Counted from the stretch's first letter, positions 11,818 to 21,737 are shown. The stretch is 64,000 bases of DNA from Parapristionchus giblindavisi (GCA_943737045.1 CALSFV010000439.1:62001-126000); one strand, 5' to 3'. Made by a program: numbers and translations. The notes: generated from the letters alone by a model not told the origin.

Positions 11818-14800
11818 CTTTACGGTCTAAAGAAATTGAAATACGATTGACGATTGAATGAACCGTCATTATTGATTTCTACAAATGACGTCATTATTGA
11901 TTTATATAGACGTCATTATTGATTTATTGATTCAGTGACTGCGTCAACGAAGCCCGCGAGGGGTCCAAGTACTGCTCGGACGAATGCGGAGAGGGAATGG
12001 CAAGGGTAATCAATTTTTTGACGATTTGTGGGCTACCGTATACCCGACGGGATACCGTATACGTGACGTATTACTGTAACTATATGATAGCTCTGTTGAA
12101 TTTTCACGATTTGTACCGTATACCGTATACCCGACGGGCTATTACTGTAGCTATGTGATTTGCTCTGTTGAGATGCGCCTGCTGACGCTGCTTCCTCAAC
12201 GACTCAAGCCGTACTGGGAGCCGGAGCCGGTAGCGAAGCAACGAGCGGATGCGGTAAGAGAGATGGTTTATCGATTTTTAACAAAATAATATTGATTGAC
12301 CGTAGAAAAAATCTCGAATGTATTCAAAATGTACCGTTTCCCTTTTGTTGATATTTGTCATTCGAGCTGCACAATGCATTCAGCTTGAAGATTACTGTAT
12401 CCGATAGACTGGCTTGATTGAATTGATTAATCGATTGATTGATTGAATGACTTCGTTCAGGCCAACAATGCGATGATGACGGAGATGCAGTCACTGGAGG
12501 ATGAGAAGGAACGACTGAAGCAGTGGATGGTGCTGCTCATGACCTATATTGATGTTGGTTGTTGTTTTGATAGAATTAATCATAGGTCGAAAAGTATGTT
12601 TCAAAGTACCAAGCCTGACCGCATTTTGAGCCAAAATGTCCCAAAAATCGATAAACCTGACCGCTTTTTGAGCCAAAATTTCACAAAAATCAAAAAACCT
12701 GACCGCATTTTAAGTCAAATTTGCCTAAAATTGAAAAACCTGACCGCATTTTAAAATCCGATAACCTAGCTATTCGACCTATGAAATTAATAATAATAAA
12801 AATAATATTTAGAGGAAGAGGCATATAATTGATATGAATATAATAGAATATATCATATATTTTCTTGGATTTTTTAAAATATAGTAGATCGATTTTGGAA
12901 ATATGGTTGGTCGATTTAGAAAAATCGTGCACAATCCACCTATCTTGTATCACGGGTCTCCGGTAAAAGTGTAGCAACGCCTGCCACTAGGAAATTTTTT
13001 TTGTCTTCGATTTCGATGAAAGTTGGTCAGTGGGTGTGGTTGGGCGTCATGAGAAGGCCGAGCCACTTCATTTGGCCAAAATTACAAATTATCGATTTTT
13101 TGTGATCTACCCTGGAAATGATCATAACTCGGTTCATTTTCATCGTACAACGAGCTGACAATGACCCGTCCTCTGCAAAGTCGTCCTCAGGGCTAAAAAC
13201 GCGAAAAACACATTTCTTGAACAAAAATGTGATTTGTTCTCGAAAATTTTCTCTTGAGTACACGCGTATTATTGCTGAGAAAGAGTTATCAGATGAGGTA
13301 CAAAGTCGGTATGTTGTTCATTTGCCGTATCTCTGTCCTCCCAATACCGTTTAATAGAGTACACGGGACTTAGTCATTTTTTCCGCCTCAACAGTTTTTC
13401 GATCGTATCTGCCTTCAAAATGGTCCAATCGACTATTCGAAAAAAGGAAAATGATGCTCTCGGGAAGGCGAATAAAAAGTGTGCATTAGATGATGAGATC
13501 AGTAAATGAAATAAGTAATTTCTGCAAGAATTTTTCCATAACTGGCACGAAACAGCCGACTAAATCAATGTTGATAAGGTTTTCCTCGAATAACTCGAAA
13601 ATGAGTTGTCATAGCTATTCGATCATGAGAGAACTTTTTATTCGCCTTCCCGAGAGCATCATTTTCCTTTTTTCGAATAGTCGATTGGACCATTTTGAAG
13701 GCAGATACGATCGAAAAACTGTTGAGGCGGAAAAAATGACTAAGTCCCGTGTACTCTATTAAACGGTATTGGGAGGACAGAGATACGGCAAATGAACAAC
13801 ATACCGACTTTGTACCTCATCTGATAACTCTTTCTCAGCAATAATACGCGTGTACTCAAGAGAAAATTTTCGAGAACAAATCACATTTTTGTTCAAGAAA
13901 TGTGTTTTTCGCGTTTTTAGCCCTGAAGACGACTTTGCAGAGGACGGGTCATTAAGTACTTTTTTGGAGATCATTAGAATACGGTTCGAATGACACCTGT
14001 CAGCTCGTTGTACGATGAAAATGAACCGAGTTATGATCATTTCCAGGGTAGATCACAAAAAATCGATAATTTGTAATTTTGGCCAAATGAAGTGGCTCGG
14101 CCTTCTCATGACGCCCAACCACACCCACTGACCTACTTTCATCGAAATCGAAGACAAAAAAAATTTCCTAGTGGCAGGCCCGGCCGTTTTTGCTACACTT
14201 TTACAGGAGACCCGTGGTATAGTGCTTGCAGTCTGGCGTGCTAATCAAAATGTTGAGAACAGATTTTTTGGTTGTAAATTGAACGTTTCTATTTGTAAGT
14301 GTTGTGATAACAATAAGATTTTGACAAAGGCTTGCTGATCAAATGATGTATCTTTGTTATTATATTCGTTGTATTTTCAGACCGTGAAGGCTTTTCCGCC
14401 GACCGAATCGACCGATGATTCGAAGGACGACGTGGAAATGGTATTATTGATTTTTAAAAAAAATATTAATTAATATGAATATTTTAAATTTAATTTAAAT
14501 ATTTAACAAAAAAATATTTTCGATTCATTTCTGTGACTTCTCTAAACTATCAATTGTCAATTGATCATCTTATCGCTCGGATACAGTATATATCCTACAG
14601 CATACATACCTGGAGCTCGATTATACAGGGGCATTCAACCGAAAAATGGGGGGTTTTTTTACAGGGAGCCTTCACTTTTTTCCTAAAATTTCTACTAAAC
14701 GAAATAAACTTCGTCATCTCGTTTCAGGTGGTTGCATGTCCGGTGTGCGCGCAGGAGGTGGCGTCGCGCTCGCTCACCAAGCACGTCGAGCGATGCTTTG

Positions 14801-15272
14801 TCAAGCTGGAGAAGCAGACGACGTTCGGCACTACGATGAAGGTATTTTTTTTACCCTTTGAGGCCGTCCAACATAGGTGGGCGCGTGAAAACAGCATTAA
14901 TGATATAATATTGGTACGGAAATTGTTTTGGATCATCGTTTGTGCTATTAAAGGGTCCCCCATTTCTAGATTTGAAATCCTCGGGTGGTCATATTTTTCC
15001 CGAAAGCTGTCCTTTTACCTAACCAATATACCCCTGATGCGTTTCACCGAAGAAATAATAATAATAATTATTATTATTATTACTACTATTATTATTATTT
15101 ATTAATAATAATAATATTATTATTATTTGTAGGTGGTGGACGGCGTGGAGCATCTCTTCTGCGACGAGTACAACAAGGTGAACAAGACGTACTGCAAGCG
15201 ACTGCTGGTCATGTGCCCGGAGCACTACAAGGGCGACATCGAGGCGTCCATGGAGGTTGGTATTATTAATTA

Positions 15273-15303
<31 letters not shown>

Positions 15304-16249
15304 TTTAAATGTACAATGTGTGACCTCAGCACGCTCAGGCTATTCAGTGGCAACATTGTATGAAAAAAAGCTGAGCTAGCTAAAGTACAGATTAATACGA
15401 AATAATTGTTGCATGTAACTTGATTGGTGTAGAGTGTGGAAGTTTGTTGTTTATTGCAATCTTTTTCGTTCTTCGAGTGTAATACATTAACTTACAACAC
15501 GAGCATTTCTGTCATATGCATTGTGGCGTGCGCTAATTCACCGGGTTCCAAGCATCTATTCGTATACTGCTGCTACACCTTTGGTAACATGGAATTGATG
15601 GTTATATCGTATAACTGCTTTATCGTCGGTCAAAATAATGTATTATTACTATTATTATTATTATTATTATTATTAAATTATTTATTTAAATTTGCAATCG
15701 TTTACGTGATCTCAGCACGCGCAGACTAATCAGTCGTTTAATGGAAACTATTCCCTACCTAATACGGTTCTGTACTTGAACAAGGGTATTGTATTGTAAA
15801 AGGAAAACCAAACTAGTTAAAGTACAAATTGATTCGAAATAAATGTTACAAGTGATTTGATAGGTGCAATTCAGTAGCAACTGTGTATTTTATTGCAATC
15901 TATTATATGAATTTTGGTGAGCGCCATACATTTTCGAGCACCCGCATTGTGAGTTCGGATCAGTTTATAAATAGGTCGGCTTATAAAAAACGGGTCAGTT
16001 TATGACATATTTTGCCAAAATAAGGGAAAACTAAGCAATCTTACGGGCCAGTTAATAATCAGCCGAGTTTATTCATAATTACGTGTCAGCTTGTGGTTCT
16101 GACAATGTGAGTTGAACAAAAATGTATGGTGAGCGCTAATTGACCGGGTCCGGGTTCCAAGCGTCTACCCGTATACTGCAGCTACACCTTTTATTATTGC
16201 AGAATTCATGGTGACGTATCGTATAACTGCTTTGTCATCGGTCATAATA

Positions 16250-16343
<94 letters not shown>

Positions 16344-16718
16344 GTTATTATTGTGCAATCGTAAATGTGACCTCAGCATGCTCACAGATTAATCAGCCGT
16401 TTAATGGAAACCATTTCCTCCCTAATGGTGCTGTACTTGCTGTATAGGTCATTGTATTGTAAAAATGTAAACTTAAATAGATTAATGCGAAATAAATGTA
16501 ACATGTGATTTGATTGCTGCCATTGATCAGTGTGGGATATCTGTTGTGTACTTGTATCATATAGATTGTGGCGTGCGCTAATTCACCGGGTTCCAAGCAT
16601 CTACTCGTATACCGCTTCATTTGCCACTTTTTTAAAAACTTTTTTTGCTCAATGAGAGAGCTCTCAATGAGCAATGGTAGGTTTGTCTGGACATCATACA
16701 TTTTCATATGCTCATAAA

Positions 16719-16765
<47 letters not shown>

Positions 16766-18275
16766 GTTATTATTATTGATATTCATTTAGGTGTGTGGCT
16801 GCCCCAAGAAGTGGTCGGGTTCGGGCGGGTCATCGACGCTGGATGAGCTCTTCCAATCGCAGCAGTCCATGCTGTCCGAGGGCATCTGCGAGGTCCCGCG
16901 ACGCGAGTGCACCGTGCACCATCGATGGATACAGGTACGGTAGGATTGAGGGGGATATTGATTGATATAGTATGGTAGCTTGAGAGGATATTGATTATTA
17001 TTGATTGATATATTATGGTAGATTGGGAGCATATTGATCGATTCGATTTGTTGATTTGGCTCTTTTTTTTAACTGTTGCATGGATATGCTCAAAAGTACC
17101 GAAGGGAAAAGAAAAGCAGACTCTCCTGGTTGTGTCTGCACTCTCGCCTCTTTTTTCTTTTCTTTTCTTTTCTTTACTTTTCGCGACTTCTGATCAACAT
17201 ATAGTGAACAACATATGAATTGACTATAAGGTTCAGATATTGGGTTACATATACATTAAAGTTAAAACTAAATTAATCAATAATGAATGACTGACTCAGA
17301 CGATGTTGGGCCATCTGGAGACGCGTCGTCAGGCCATTCTGTTTCGGATGAACGAGCTGCTGGATCTGCGGTGCACACTGTCGAATAGCAAGCGAGGCGA
17401 CGCTCTCACTCTCATGATGAATAGAACGGTGGGTTATATTTTAATGATAATAATAATAATAATAATAAATTTATTTAGCAGCATTTGATATTTTTGTTTC
17501 GATTCTAAAATTTAGTGCGCTGACGTGGAAAAAAAGGTGCTTGTTCCGCAAATGCCCACGCCCCGCCCCCTCCATCCTTGCACTCCGTACTCTCTCATAT
17601 ATCAACGCTCTCTCGCTCTTGATTAACTAATGATGACCTAACAAGACAATTACAATAAGCGGGGTCAAACAAAGTTTGTCTCATTCAATCAGTCCAATTA
17701 TGTCATTATTCCCGTCTCCTGATTCTTCTCCCAAGTCCTCTTCTTGGCCAATTCTGTTCAGTGATGTTAGTTTTGGATCGACCGATTCTCCCGTCTACTT
17801 GGAGAAGTCGCCGCGCAGGAGCCGGCTGGGTCACCCCCCCCTCCCAGGGCCTCTCCCTGGAAAAGGGGGCGGGGCTTAAAGGGGACGTGGTAAGTGTGGG
17901 CATTTGCGGAACAAGCGCCGAAAAAAAACGAACGTAACAGAGTGTGAGGAGACAAGTTGTGGAAAATGTTGCTCTGTGGCTGATAAATCCATGTTAGCTA
18001 ATAATCTACCCTGTGGTGTTTCGGCCGCATTGAGTCAAATACGTTTCACGTCTATCTCATTGTCTCCATCTGTCCAGGCTCGATGTTGGTTCCCATGTTG
18101 ATTCCTCAAACCAGATGATATATTCCATGATTGTCGATCGATATTTACGATTTATAATATTGATTTTAATCAATCAATAATTCAGGAGTACCACATGCCT
18201 CTGGAGCAGATGATCGCGAAGTATAAGGCCGATGAGAAGAGCAATCGATCGACTGTCCCCGGTACCGTACTGTGA
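1561..18275 (+). CDS. cfp-1: CXXC finger protein 1 (CFP1/CXXC1 orthologue), 20 exons
   Basis: Chromatin protein that, in its family, brings the SET1/COMPASS H3K4 methyltransferase to promoters. Exons: 1561-1623, 1922-1983, 2285-2357, 2497-2608, 3128-3189, 3619-3703, 4486-4587, 7863-7966, 11202-11301, 11360-11428, 11551-11587, 11936-12005, 12173-12253, 12461-12553, 14381-14440, 14728-14841, 15133-15255, 16791-16934, 17300-17428, 18186-18275. Total 1773 nt, 590 residues, phases consistent throughout. The start ATG lies in CCATGG. Visible parts: an acidic N-terminus; a PHD finger (YCLC, CDNC, YHGDC, YYCPPC); a CXXC finger (residues about 106-150); a poly-acidic patch; a lysine-rich region; SKYCSDECG; a coiled coil; and the CFP1 C-terminal domain ([22 protein letters not shown]). 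The exon at 7863 follows a 3.3-kb intron and its donor was chosen by phase. Terminal exons are duplicated downstream. Confidence 0.93.
1922..2608 (+). other. cfp-1: cfp-1 exons encoding the PHD finger
   Basis: Three exons (1922-1983, 2285-2357, 2497-2608) encode a complete Cys4-His-Cys3 PHD finger: YCLC, then [13 protein letters not shown], then YYCPPC. The core [16 protein letters not shown] is almost the same as in vertebrate CXXC1, where this finger reads the H3K4me3 tail. The aromatic W of NEWYHGDC is present, and M of FMI is also kept. This is the strongest homology signal for the gene. Confidence 0.93.
2700..2862. repeat. degenerate copy of the GTGGTGTTAAAATCTT hairpin element
   Basis: Begins GTGGTGTTAAAATCTT and ends AAGATTTTAACA-like, with inner CTACTTTTCACTTTTACAT segments. 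It matches the better-preserved hairpin at 58668-58894. The left arm has lost most of its length. Confidence 0.55.
3128..3703 (+). other. cfp-1: cfp-1 exons encoding a shortened CXXC finger
   Basis: Exons 3128-3189 and 3619-3703 encode [18 protein letters not shown] followed by [10 protein letters not shown] and INVEC. This keeps the pattern C-x2-C-x2-C-x5-C-x2-C-x2-C-x6-C-x4-C. In canonical CXXC fingers the spacer before the last Cys pair is about twice as long and contains KFGG, which contacts CpG DNA. Here it is six residues and KFGG is absent. All eight zinc ligands remain. Confidence 0.85.
3392..3549. repeat. 158-bp hairpin MITE
   Basis: Inverted repeat: CAGGGTAATATAGTAAGTAG at the left, and CTACTTACTGTGATATTGCC followed by CTG at the right, with AAAAAGTAAGTAAGCAG inside. 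Lies in the intron between the two CXXC exons. No coding capacity. Confidence 0.7.
3916..4119. mobile_element. MITE of the CATAGGTCGAA family
   Basis: About 200 bp with ends CATAGGTCGAATAGCTAGG and a right end TTTTCGACCTATG. The inside is made of a repeated ATCCGGTCAGGTTTTTCGAT-type unit of about 40 bp. Same family at 8265-11028 (split), 12591-12783 and 27571-27731, with a fragment at 39236-39310. Confidence 0.75.
4422..4483. repeat. (ATT)n array forming the polypyrimidine side of an acceptor
   Basis: Perfect ATT repeat ending in TTATTCAG at 4485, immediately before the cfp-1 exon at 4486. The array replaces the usual T-rich tract of the acceptor. The same arrangement occurs before exons 16791, 22649 and, destructively, 26475. 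Confidence 0.9.
4617..6579. mobile_element. 1.96-kb TTAA-flanked fold-back element, copy 1
   Basis: Flanked by TTAA (4617-4620 and 6576-6579). Arms of about 590 bp are inverted copies, from AACGC(G/A)CTCTC at the tip through CAAAGTTTCAAAATCATCCT and CCTAGGGGTGGGATACACTT. The centre carries one open frame (5345-5923). The arms include a tRNA B-box-like GGTTCGAATCC at 5091-5101 (and inverted at about 6087). It lies in the cfp-1 intron 30 bases after the donor at 4588. The sister copy is 18850-20842, whose empty site is visible in this window. No transposase motif seen; TTAA duplication is typical of piggyBac-type transposition. Confidence 0.85.
5345..5923 (+). CDS. open frame inside fold-back element, unknown protein
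   Basis: Up to 192 codons in the unique centre of the element. Shared with the sister element from about 5372 ([12 protein letters not shown]) to the stop. Features: a basic N-terminal part, [20 protein letters not shown] (helical), then a long acidic C-terminal half ([27 protein letters not shown]). No transposase triad, zinc finger or signal peptide is visible. The frame is kept in both copies with mainly conservative differences, which argues that it was translated recently. Function unknown; it could be a DNA-binding accessory protein or a captured host fragment. Confidence 0.5.
   Translation: MTLAFYPSLSALKTKKFATRYTEKAKDFVIMLFDEGLNKGTKVSAEDGEKRMRESFNQDGSRMFSPEERLSARQIGSYYSRIKSARTIASANIDKKRMQSGIRGKRSTIDVDNDELNFDTEWRKLLIELDTSEVDAIDDEALISDDDLIVTSIRNNMNEIFNMEETIELMYGELTDVNSVVEDDSNDNDVCA
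6809..6960. repeat. repeat fragment TACCTGGAGCTCGATTAT
   Basis: TACCTGGAGCTCGATTAT-GCAG-GGGCATTCAA-CGAAAAATGG followed by G-runs and CACTTTTTCC-type sequence. The same order appears at 14608-14700. Interrupted by G-homopolymers (6863-6870, 6956-6969). Probably an old transposon fragment. Confidence 0.5.
7176..7700. repeat. imperfect inverted-repeat element
   Basis: ATATCACGCCTGTCACGAT at 7178 is inverted at 7677-7700 (GTCGTGACAGGCATGATAT). The inside shows no coding frame. Lies in the cfp-1 intron between exons 4587 and 7863. Confidence 0.5.
9330..9450. mobile_element. hairpin MITE, CTCCGCTCTGGC family
   Basis: 121 bp flanked by TTAA. Left arm AAGTTAATTTGAATCTCTCC then GCTCTGGCAATACTCTCTC; right arm GAGAGTATTGCCAATGCGGA then GGGTAAAATTAGCTTGGGG. 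Same family as the cluster at 54.9-63.3 kb. Confidence 0.8.
10015..10285 (-). pseudogene. processed pseudogene of mitochondrial ATP synthase subunit c, with spliced-leader remnant
   Basis: Read on the minus strand from ATG at 10285: a mitochondrial-type presequence ([20 protein letters not shown]), a frame change near 10215-10225, then [43 protein letters not shown] and GALVIG. A TAA at 10054-10056 stands where Tyr is normal, then [13 protein letters not shown], where homology ends. This is the first transmembrane hairpin of subunit c; the second helix with its proton-carrying Glu is missing. There are no introns. A 15-nt leader precedes the ATG, and before it the reverse strand of 10301-10322 matches nematode SL1 at 17 of 22 positions. 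This indicates a retrocopied trans-spliced mRNA. Confidence 0.85.
12591..12783. mobile_element. MITE of the CATAGGTCGAA family, inverted
   Basis: CATAGGTCGAAAAGTATG at the left and CTAGCTATTCGACCTATG at the right, so this copy is reversed relative to 3916-4119. Inside are three to four GACCGCATTTT-AGCCAAA-TT units. Located 38 bases after the donor of cfp-1 exon 12461-12553. Confidence 0.75.
12951..14216. mobile_element. 1.27-kb near-perfect palindromic element
   Basis: Ends CACGGGTCTCC and GGAGACCCGTG, flanked by GTAT on both sides. Arms of over 500 bp: for example CCCGTGTACTCTATTAAACG at 13747 is the inverse of CGTTTAATAGAGTACACGGG at 13348. The right arm has an extra segment (13952-13995) absent from the left. 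Open frames at 13118-13354 (+) and 13759-14040 (-) are the same sequence read from each arm and are not separate genes. Confidence 0.8.
14608..14700. repeat. second copy of the TACCTGGAGCTCGATTAT repeat fragment
   Basis: ACCTGGAGCTCGATTATACA followed by GGGGCATTCAA and CGAAAAATGGGG, as at 6809-6960. Sits just upstream of the acceptor of cfp-1 exon 14728. Confidence 0.5.
15052..15131. repeat. AAT/ATT arrays before exon 15133
   Basis: AAT repeats turning into ATT repeats and back, forming a potential hairpin, ending in TTTGTAG, the acceptor for exon 15133. Confidence 0.8.
15300..16720 (+). repeat. intron tandem repeat with GTGACCTCAGC blocks and ATT arrays
   Basis: The intron before the last cfp-1 exon trio holds repeated blocks beginning near 15305, 15690 and 16355. 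Each starts with a TTTAAAT-GCAATCG segment, then GTGATCTCAGCACGC, GCCGTTTAATGG and GAAATAAATGTTAC, and is preceded by an ATT array. Related blocks recur at 22370-22480, 25655-25740 and 25890-26240 between the tandem copies. They therefore belong to the same expanded locus. Confidence 0.75.
16244..16344. repeat. (ATT)n array
   Basis: About 33 uninterrupted ATT units with one GTT. Another array of about 27 units lies at 16708-16790, ending at the acceptor of exon 16791. Confidence 0.95.
17536..17919. mobile_element. hAT-like MITE, 384 bp, 8-bp target duplication
   Basis: Ends GGTGCTTGTTCCGCAAATGC and GCATTTGCGGAACAAGCGCC. Flanked by GAAAAAAA at 17528-17535 and 17920-17927. Copy 2 of the tandem array has the uninterrupted site TGAAAAAAAACG at 23391-23402, which proves insertion after duplication. 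Internal GC-rich stretch (17820-17885) has no convincing frame. An 8-bp duplication points to hAT-type transposition. Confidence 0.85.
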
Positions 18276-18277
18276 CC

Positions 18278-18588
18278 CACGGCGGTTCAATGAAGAGAAA
18301 TCCCTACATTTAACTTTGGCTTGAATGCTCTTGCATTACGAAAAATCGGCAAAGTTGATTTGCACTGGGCGGGATTCGAACCTACGAGGTTCGGATCTCT
18401 AAACAAAAGCTCTATCCACTAAGCCATCTCGGCATGTCTCGCGAATCGTAAAACTCGATGATAGGTCTAGTCAGAAGCGAGCGCCCAGATATACCGTAAT
18501 CAACTTTCGCGCTGCTCATCATCACTCAGTTTGCGATACTTTCTTTCTCAGGCAAGAGCTTCTTAGTTACTATCATTGAGCCGCCGTG
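18278..18588. mobile_element. tRNA-bearing inverted-repeat element, 5-bp target duplication, copy 1
   Basis: Ends CACGGCGGTTCAATGA and TCATTGAGCCGCCGTG; target duplication TGACC (18273-18277, 18589-18593). Copy 2 of the array has the empty site at 23745-23752. On the minus strand 18360-18440 looks like a tRNA: TGGCTTAGTGGATAGAGC (A-box region) and GGTTCGAATCCCGCC (B-box/T arm). The insertion lies in the 3' UTR, and the duplicated TGACC contains the cfp-1 stop codon. Confidence 0.85.
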
Positions 18589-18849
18589 TGACCCACCGTA
18601 CTCTTTGTCGGTACAGTAATCCGAACTTTTTTTATCGATTTTCTTGCTTCTTCATCCAGTTGTAGCCGTTTCATATTATACTAATCAATACTCGTTTTGT
18701 GATGATCTTCCCCTTTGCTGCCAGTACGGTATCCATATGCCTGATTATCCCTGATTATCCCTGATTACGGAACACTTTTAATATTTAAAATAATATTATT
18801 CTAATATTTTTATTAACCATAATAATGTATCATAATCTCTTTTCTTAGC

Positions 18850-20842
18850 TTAAAACGCACTCTCCCTAACAGCGGAGGGGCAGCGGCAGGGGGAGGGCAC
18901 AAAGTTTCAAAATCATCCTAGACCGTTCATATTTGGTGGTTAGAGTCCCTAGGGGTGGGATACACTTCAGCCAAAAAATTGACTCGAAATATCGATTTTT
19001 GATCTACCAAAAGTGAAAATTTCAAACTGATTTTTTCCAATCGTGTCATATATCATTCGAAAGAGCGTTGAAAGTTATGTAAAACTGACAAGTTTCAAAA
19101 GATTTCGTTCATTGGTTTTTGAGAAAACTCCGCTTTTATGAAAAATGGCCAGATTTTTTTCCTTTCATTAAATAGCAGACCACATTCCTATTATTTCCAG
19201 GCTCTGCGCAGTTGATATTTTATGTAAAAATGGATGGGCTATCCGAATATCACAACTATTTTTACCATCTCCAAACTCAAACACGTCATATTGGCAAAAA
19301 ACGAGAGTCTTTTAACGCCCGAATCATCGACGCAGGTTCGAATCCTGCTGCGGGTGAAAATTTTTGCAAACTTTTTTTTGTTCCTTTCTGACTTCTAATC
19401 AACTTTTCCCATATTTTTAGACTGTTTAAAGTGGATTTCAGATCGAACAATATCTAAATTGCGATGTTCTGAAAGTGTAAGTTGCTTTTGAAAAATATTT
19501 ATATTAATAAATACATTGAGACATCAAGCACAACCATCGTCATCATTTGAATCATCTTCCTCAACAGAGTTGACATCGGTAAGTTCTCCATCCATCAATT
19601 CAATTGTTTCTTCCATGTTGTTGAGCAGGGATACGCGCTCAAGACGAAGAAATTGGCAACTCGATAAACTGAAAAGGCGAAGGATTTTGTCATCAAGCTA
19701 TTCGATGAGGGACTCGGGAACAAAAGTGTCAGCTGAAGATGGTGAGAAAAGAATGCGTGAATCGTTAAACCAGGATGGCTCGAGAATGTTTTCGCCCGAA
19801 GAAAGGTTGAGTGCTCGCCAGATCAGCTCATATTATAGTCGCATCAAATCTGCAAGAACCATGGCATCTGTTAACATTGACAAAAAGAGAAGGCAAAGTG
19901 GAATCAGAGCAAAACGTTCTACAATCGATGAGGAGAACGATGAACTAAATTTCGATACAGAATGGAGGAAATTGTTGATTGAATTGGATACGAACGAAGT
20001 TGATGCAATTGATGATGAAGCGTTGATATCTGATGCTGATCTTGTGGTCACTTCCATCAGAAACAACATAAATGAAATTTTCAACATGGAAGAAACAATT
20101 GAATTGATGGATGGAGAACTTACCGATGTCAACTCTGTTGAGGAAGATGATTCAAATGATGACGATGGTTGTGCTTGATGTCTCAAATGTATTTATTAAT
20201 ATAAATATTTTTCAAAAGCAACTTACACTTTCAGAACATCGCAATTTAGATATTGTTCGATCTGAAATCCACTTTAAACAGTCTAAAAATATGGGAAAAG
20301 TTGATTAGAAGTCAGAAAGGAACAAAAAAAAGTTTGCAAAAATTTTCACCCGCAGCAGGATTCGAACCTGCGTCGATGATTCGGGCGTTAAAAGACTCTC
20401 GTTTTTTGCCAATATGACGTGTTTGAGTTTGGAGATAGTAAAAATAGTTGTGATATTCGGATAGCCCATCCATTTTTACATAAAATATCAACTGCGCAGA
20501 GCCTGGAAATAATAGGAATGTGGTCTGCTATTTAATGAAAGGAAAAAAATCTGGCCATTTTTCATAAAAGCGGAGTTTTCTCAAAAACCAATGAACGAAA
20601 TCTTTTGAAACTTGTCAGTTTTACATAACTTTCAACGCTCTTTCGAATGATATATGACACGATTGGAGAAAATCAGTTTGAAATTTTCACTTTTGGTAGA
20701 TCAAAAATCGATATTTCGAGTCAATTTTTTGGCTGAAGTGTATCCCACCCCTAGGGACTCTAACCACCAAATATGAACGGTCTAGGATGATTTTGAAACT
20801 TTGTGCCCTCCCCCCTCCGCCCTTACAGAGAGCGCGTTTTAA
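18850..20842. mobile_element. 1.99-kb TTAA-flanked fold-back element, copy 2
   Basis: TTAA at 18850-18853 and 20839-20842. Copy 2 of the tandem array has a single TTAA at 24006-24009 in the same context (CTTAGC-TTAA-GCACTG). Arms of about 770 bp, longer than in copy 1 because the right arm including the 3' end of the internal gene has been copied to the left. B-box-like GGTTCGAATCC at 19335-19345 and inverted at about 20357. Confidence 0.9.
19630..20178 (+). CDS. open frame inside fold-back element copy 2
   Basis: Homologous to the 5345-5923 frame ([51 protein letters not shown], then an acidic tail). The N-terminal part KTKKFATRY is broken here (a deletion near 19695-19720 shifts the frame), and the ATG upstream at 19516 belongs to the inverted arm. 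Probably a decayed copy of the same unknown element protein. Confidence 0.45.
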   Translation, partial: DTRSRRRNWQLDKLKRRRILSSSYSMRDSGTKVSAEDGEKRMRESLNQDGSRMFSPEERLSARQISSYYSRIKSARTMASVNIDKKRRQSGIRAKRSTIDEENDELNFDTEWRKLLIELDTNEVDAIDDEALISDADLVVTSIRNNINEIFNMEETIELMDGELTDVNSVEEDDSNDDDGCA

Positions 20843-20924
20843 GCACTGTTGAAATTCCAATCTTATATATCAATGATATGTTTGCAAATGCGTACGTTTT
20901 ACTGTATCGTTGCTACTCTGGTGT

Positions 20925-21092
20925 TTCAAAACTTAAAGTGTAGTTAAAATACGTCACTGACTCTAAGTCTGCTTTAAGTCTAACTTCAAGTGAGAGAACG
21001 ACGAAATTCATTACAGTATATACCCTACTTGAAGTAGACTTACGTCAATCTTGAAGTTACAAGTACACTTTAGTTTTGAAATACCAAAGTGT
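20925..21092. repeat. palindrome with CTTAAAGTC/ACTTTAAG arms
   Basis: CTCTGGTGTTTCAAAACTTA at the left and ACTTTAGTTTTGAAATACCA at the right. Equivalent palindromes lie at 24093-24262 (copy 2), 28450-28630 (copy 3) and separately at 30955-31168. Confidence 0.7.
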
Positions 21093-21737
21093 GCGACAGA
21101 AATCATAGTTCTCAGGTTCTTTTCTGCAGTTTGTATTTCTCATTAACCCCCCCCCCCCCTCCTGAAACCCATCTACCATCTTCCCTTTGCCAGTATTATG
21201 CTTGTGAATATGTTTATTTGAAGGAATAAACAAACAATGCACAATTTCACTTCTTTTGTGGCACTATGTATTCATTAAAATAATTCATTTTGTTGATAAA
21301 TGATAATGCAGTTGCATCTGTTGTTTGAACAAAGGGACTTCATAAATTATGGTGAATTGAGGGATATGAGCAATCAGTGGTTGAATAATAGCAGTTATCA
21401 CGCATCAATCAAATAAGATTTCATCGATATCCAGCATTGTACTCGATCTAACTTAATTCCACTATAGATGAGCACATTTTTTATGAGTCTTGATCCAATA
21501 ACGATATTCTGTGTATGATGTTTATTGAATAAAAATGAAGAACTTCGGAAATACCATAATATCTAGATCACTGCTTTGACACTGTCAAAAGAGCGGTGTT
21601 TGAGGAGTTTACTAGGAAGAAATTCTTTACAGTCAGCACTAAAAACACTATTAGAACACCCGTCATTTTCATGTTCCACCCATATCTATAAAGATCTATC
21701 AAAGCGGCCAAGATTCGATTCAATTGATGTATGCTCG

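Larger units (their letters stand above)
14728..18275 (+). other. cfp-1: cfp-1 C-terminal domain exons (first copy)
   Basis: Exons 14728-14841, 15133-15255, 16791-16934, 17300-17428 and 18186-18275 encode the CFP1 C-terminal zinc-binding domain. It starts with CPVC and [19 protein letters not shown] and continues with [24 protein letters not shown] and VCGCPKKW. It then has the [17 protein letters not shown] helix and stops at TGA 18273-18275. Order and spacing match human CXXC1 (YAKYESQTSFGS, TYCKRLQVLCPEH, VCGCPL). In this copy a transposon begins three bases after the stop codon. Confidence 0.9.

Noticed and set aside
13118..14040. Mirror-image open frames
   Set aside because: Same explanation: arms of the 12951-14216 palindrome.
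14533..15105. A 190-codon plus-strand frame covering cfp-1 exon 14728
   Set aside because: Flanks of the exon are intron and repeat sequence; only 14728-14841 fits the family and the splice phases.
18360..18440. A true tRNA gene on the minus strand
   Set aside because: The A- and B-box-like parts are good but the acceptor and anticodon stems do not pair convincingly, and the segment lies inside a transposon; called tRNA-like only.
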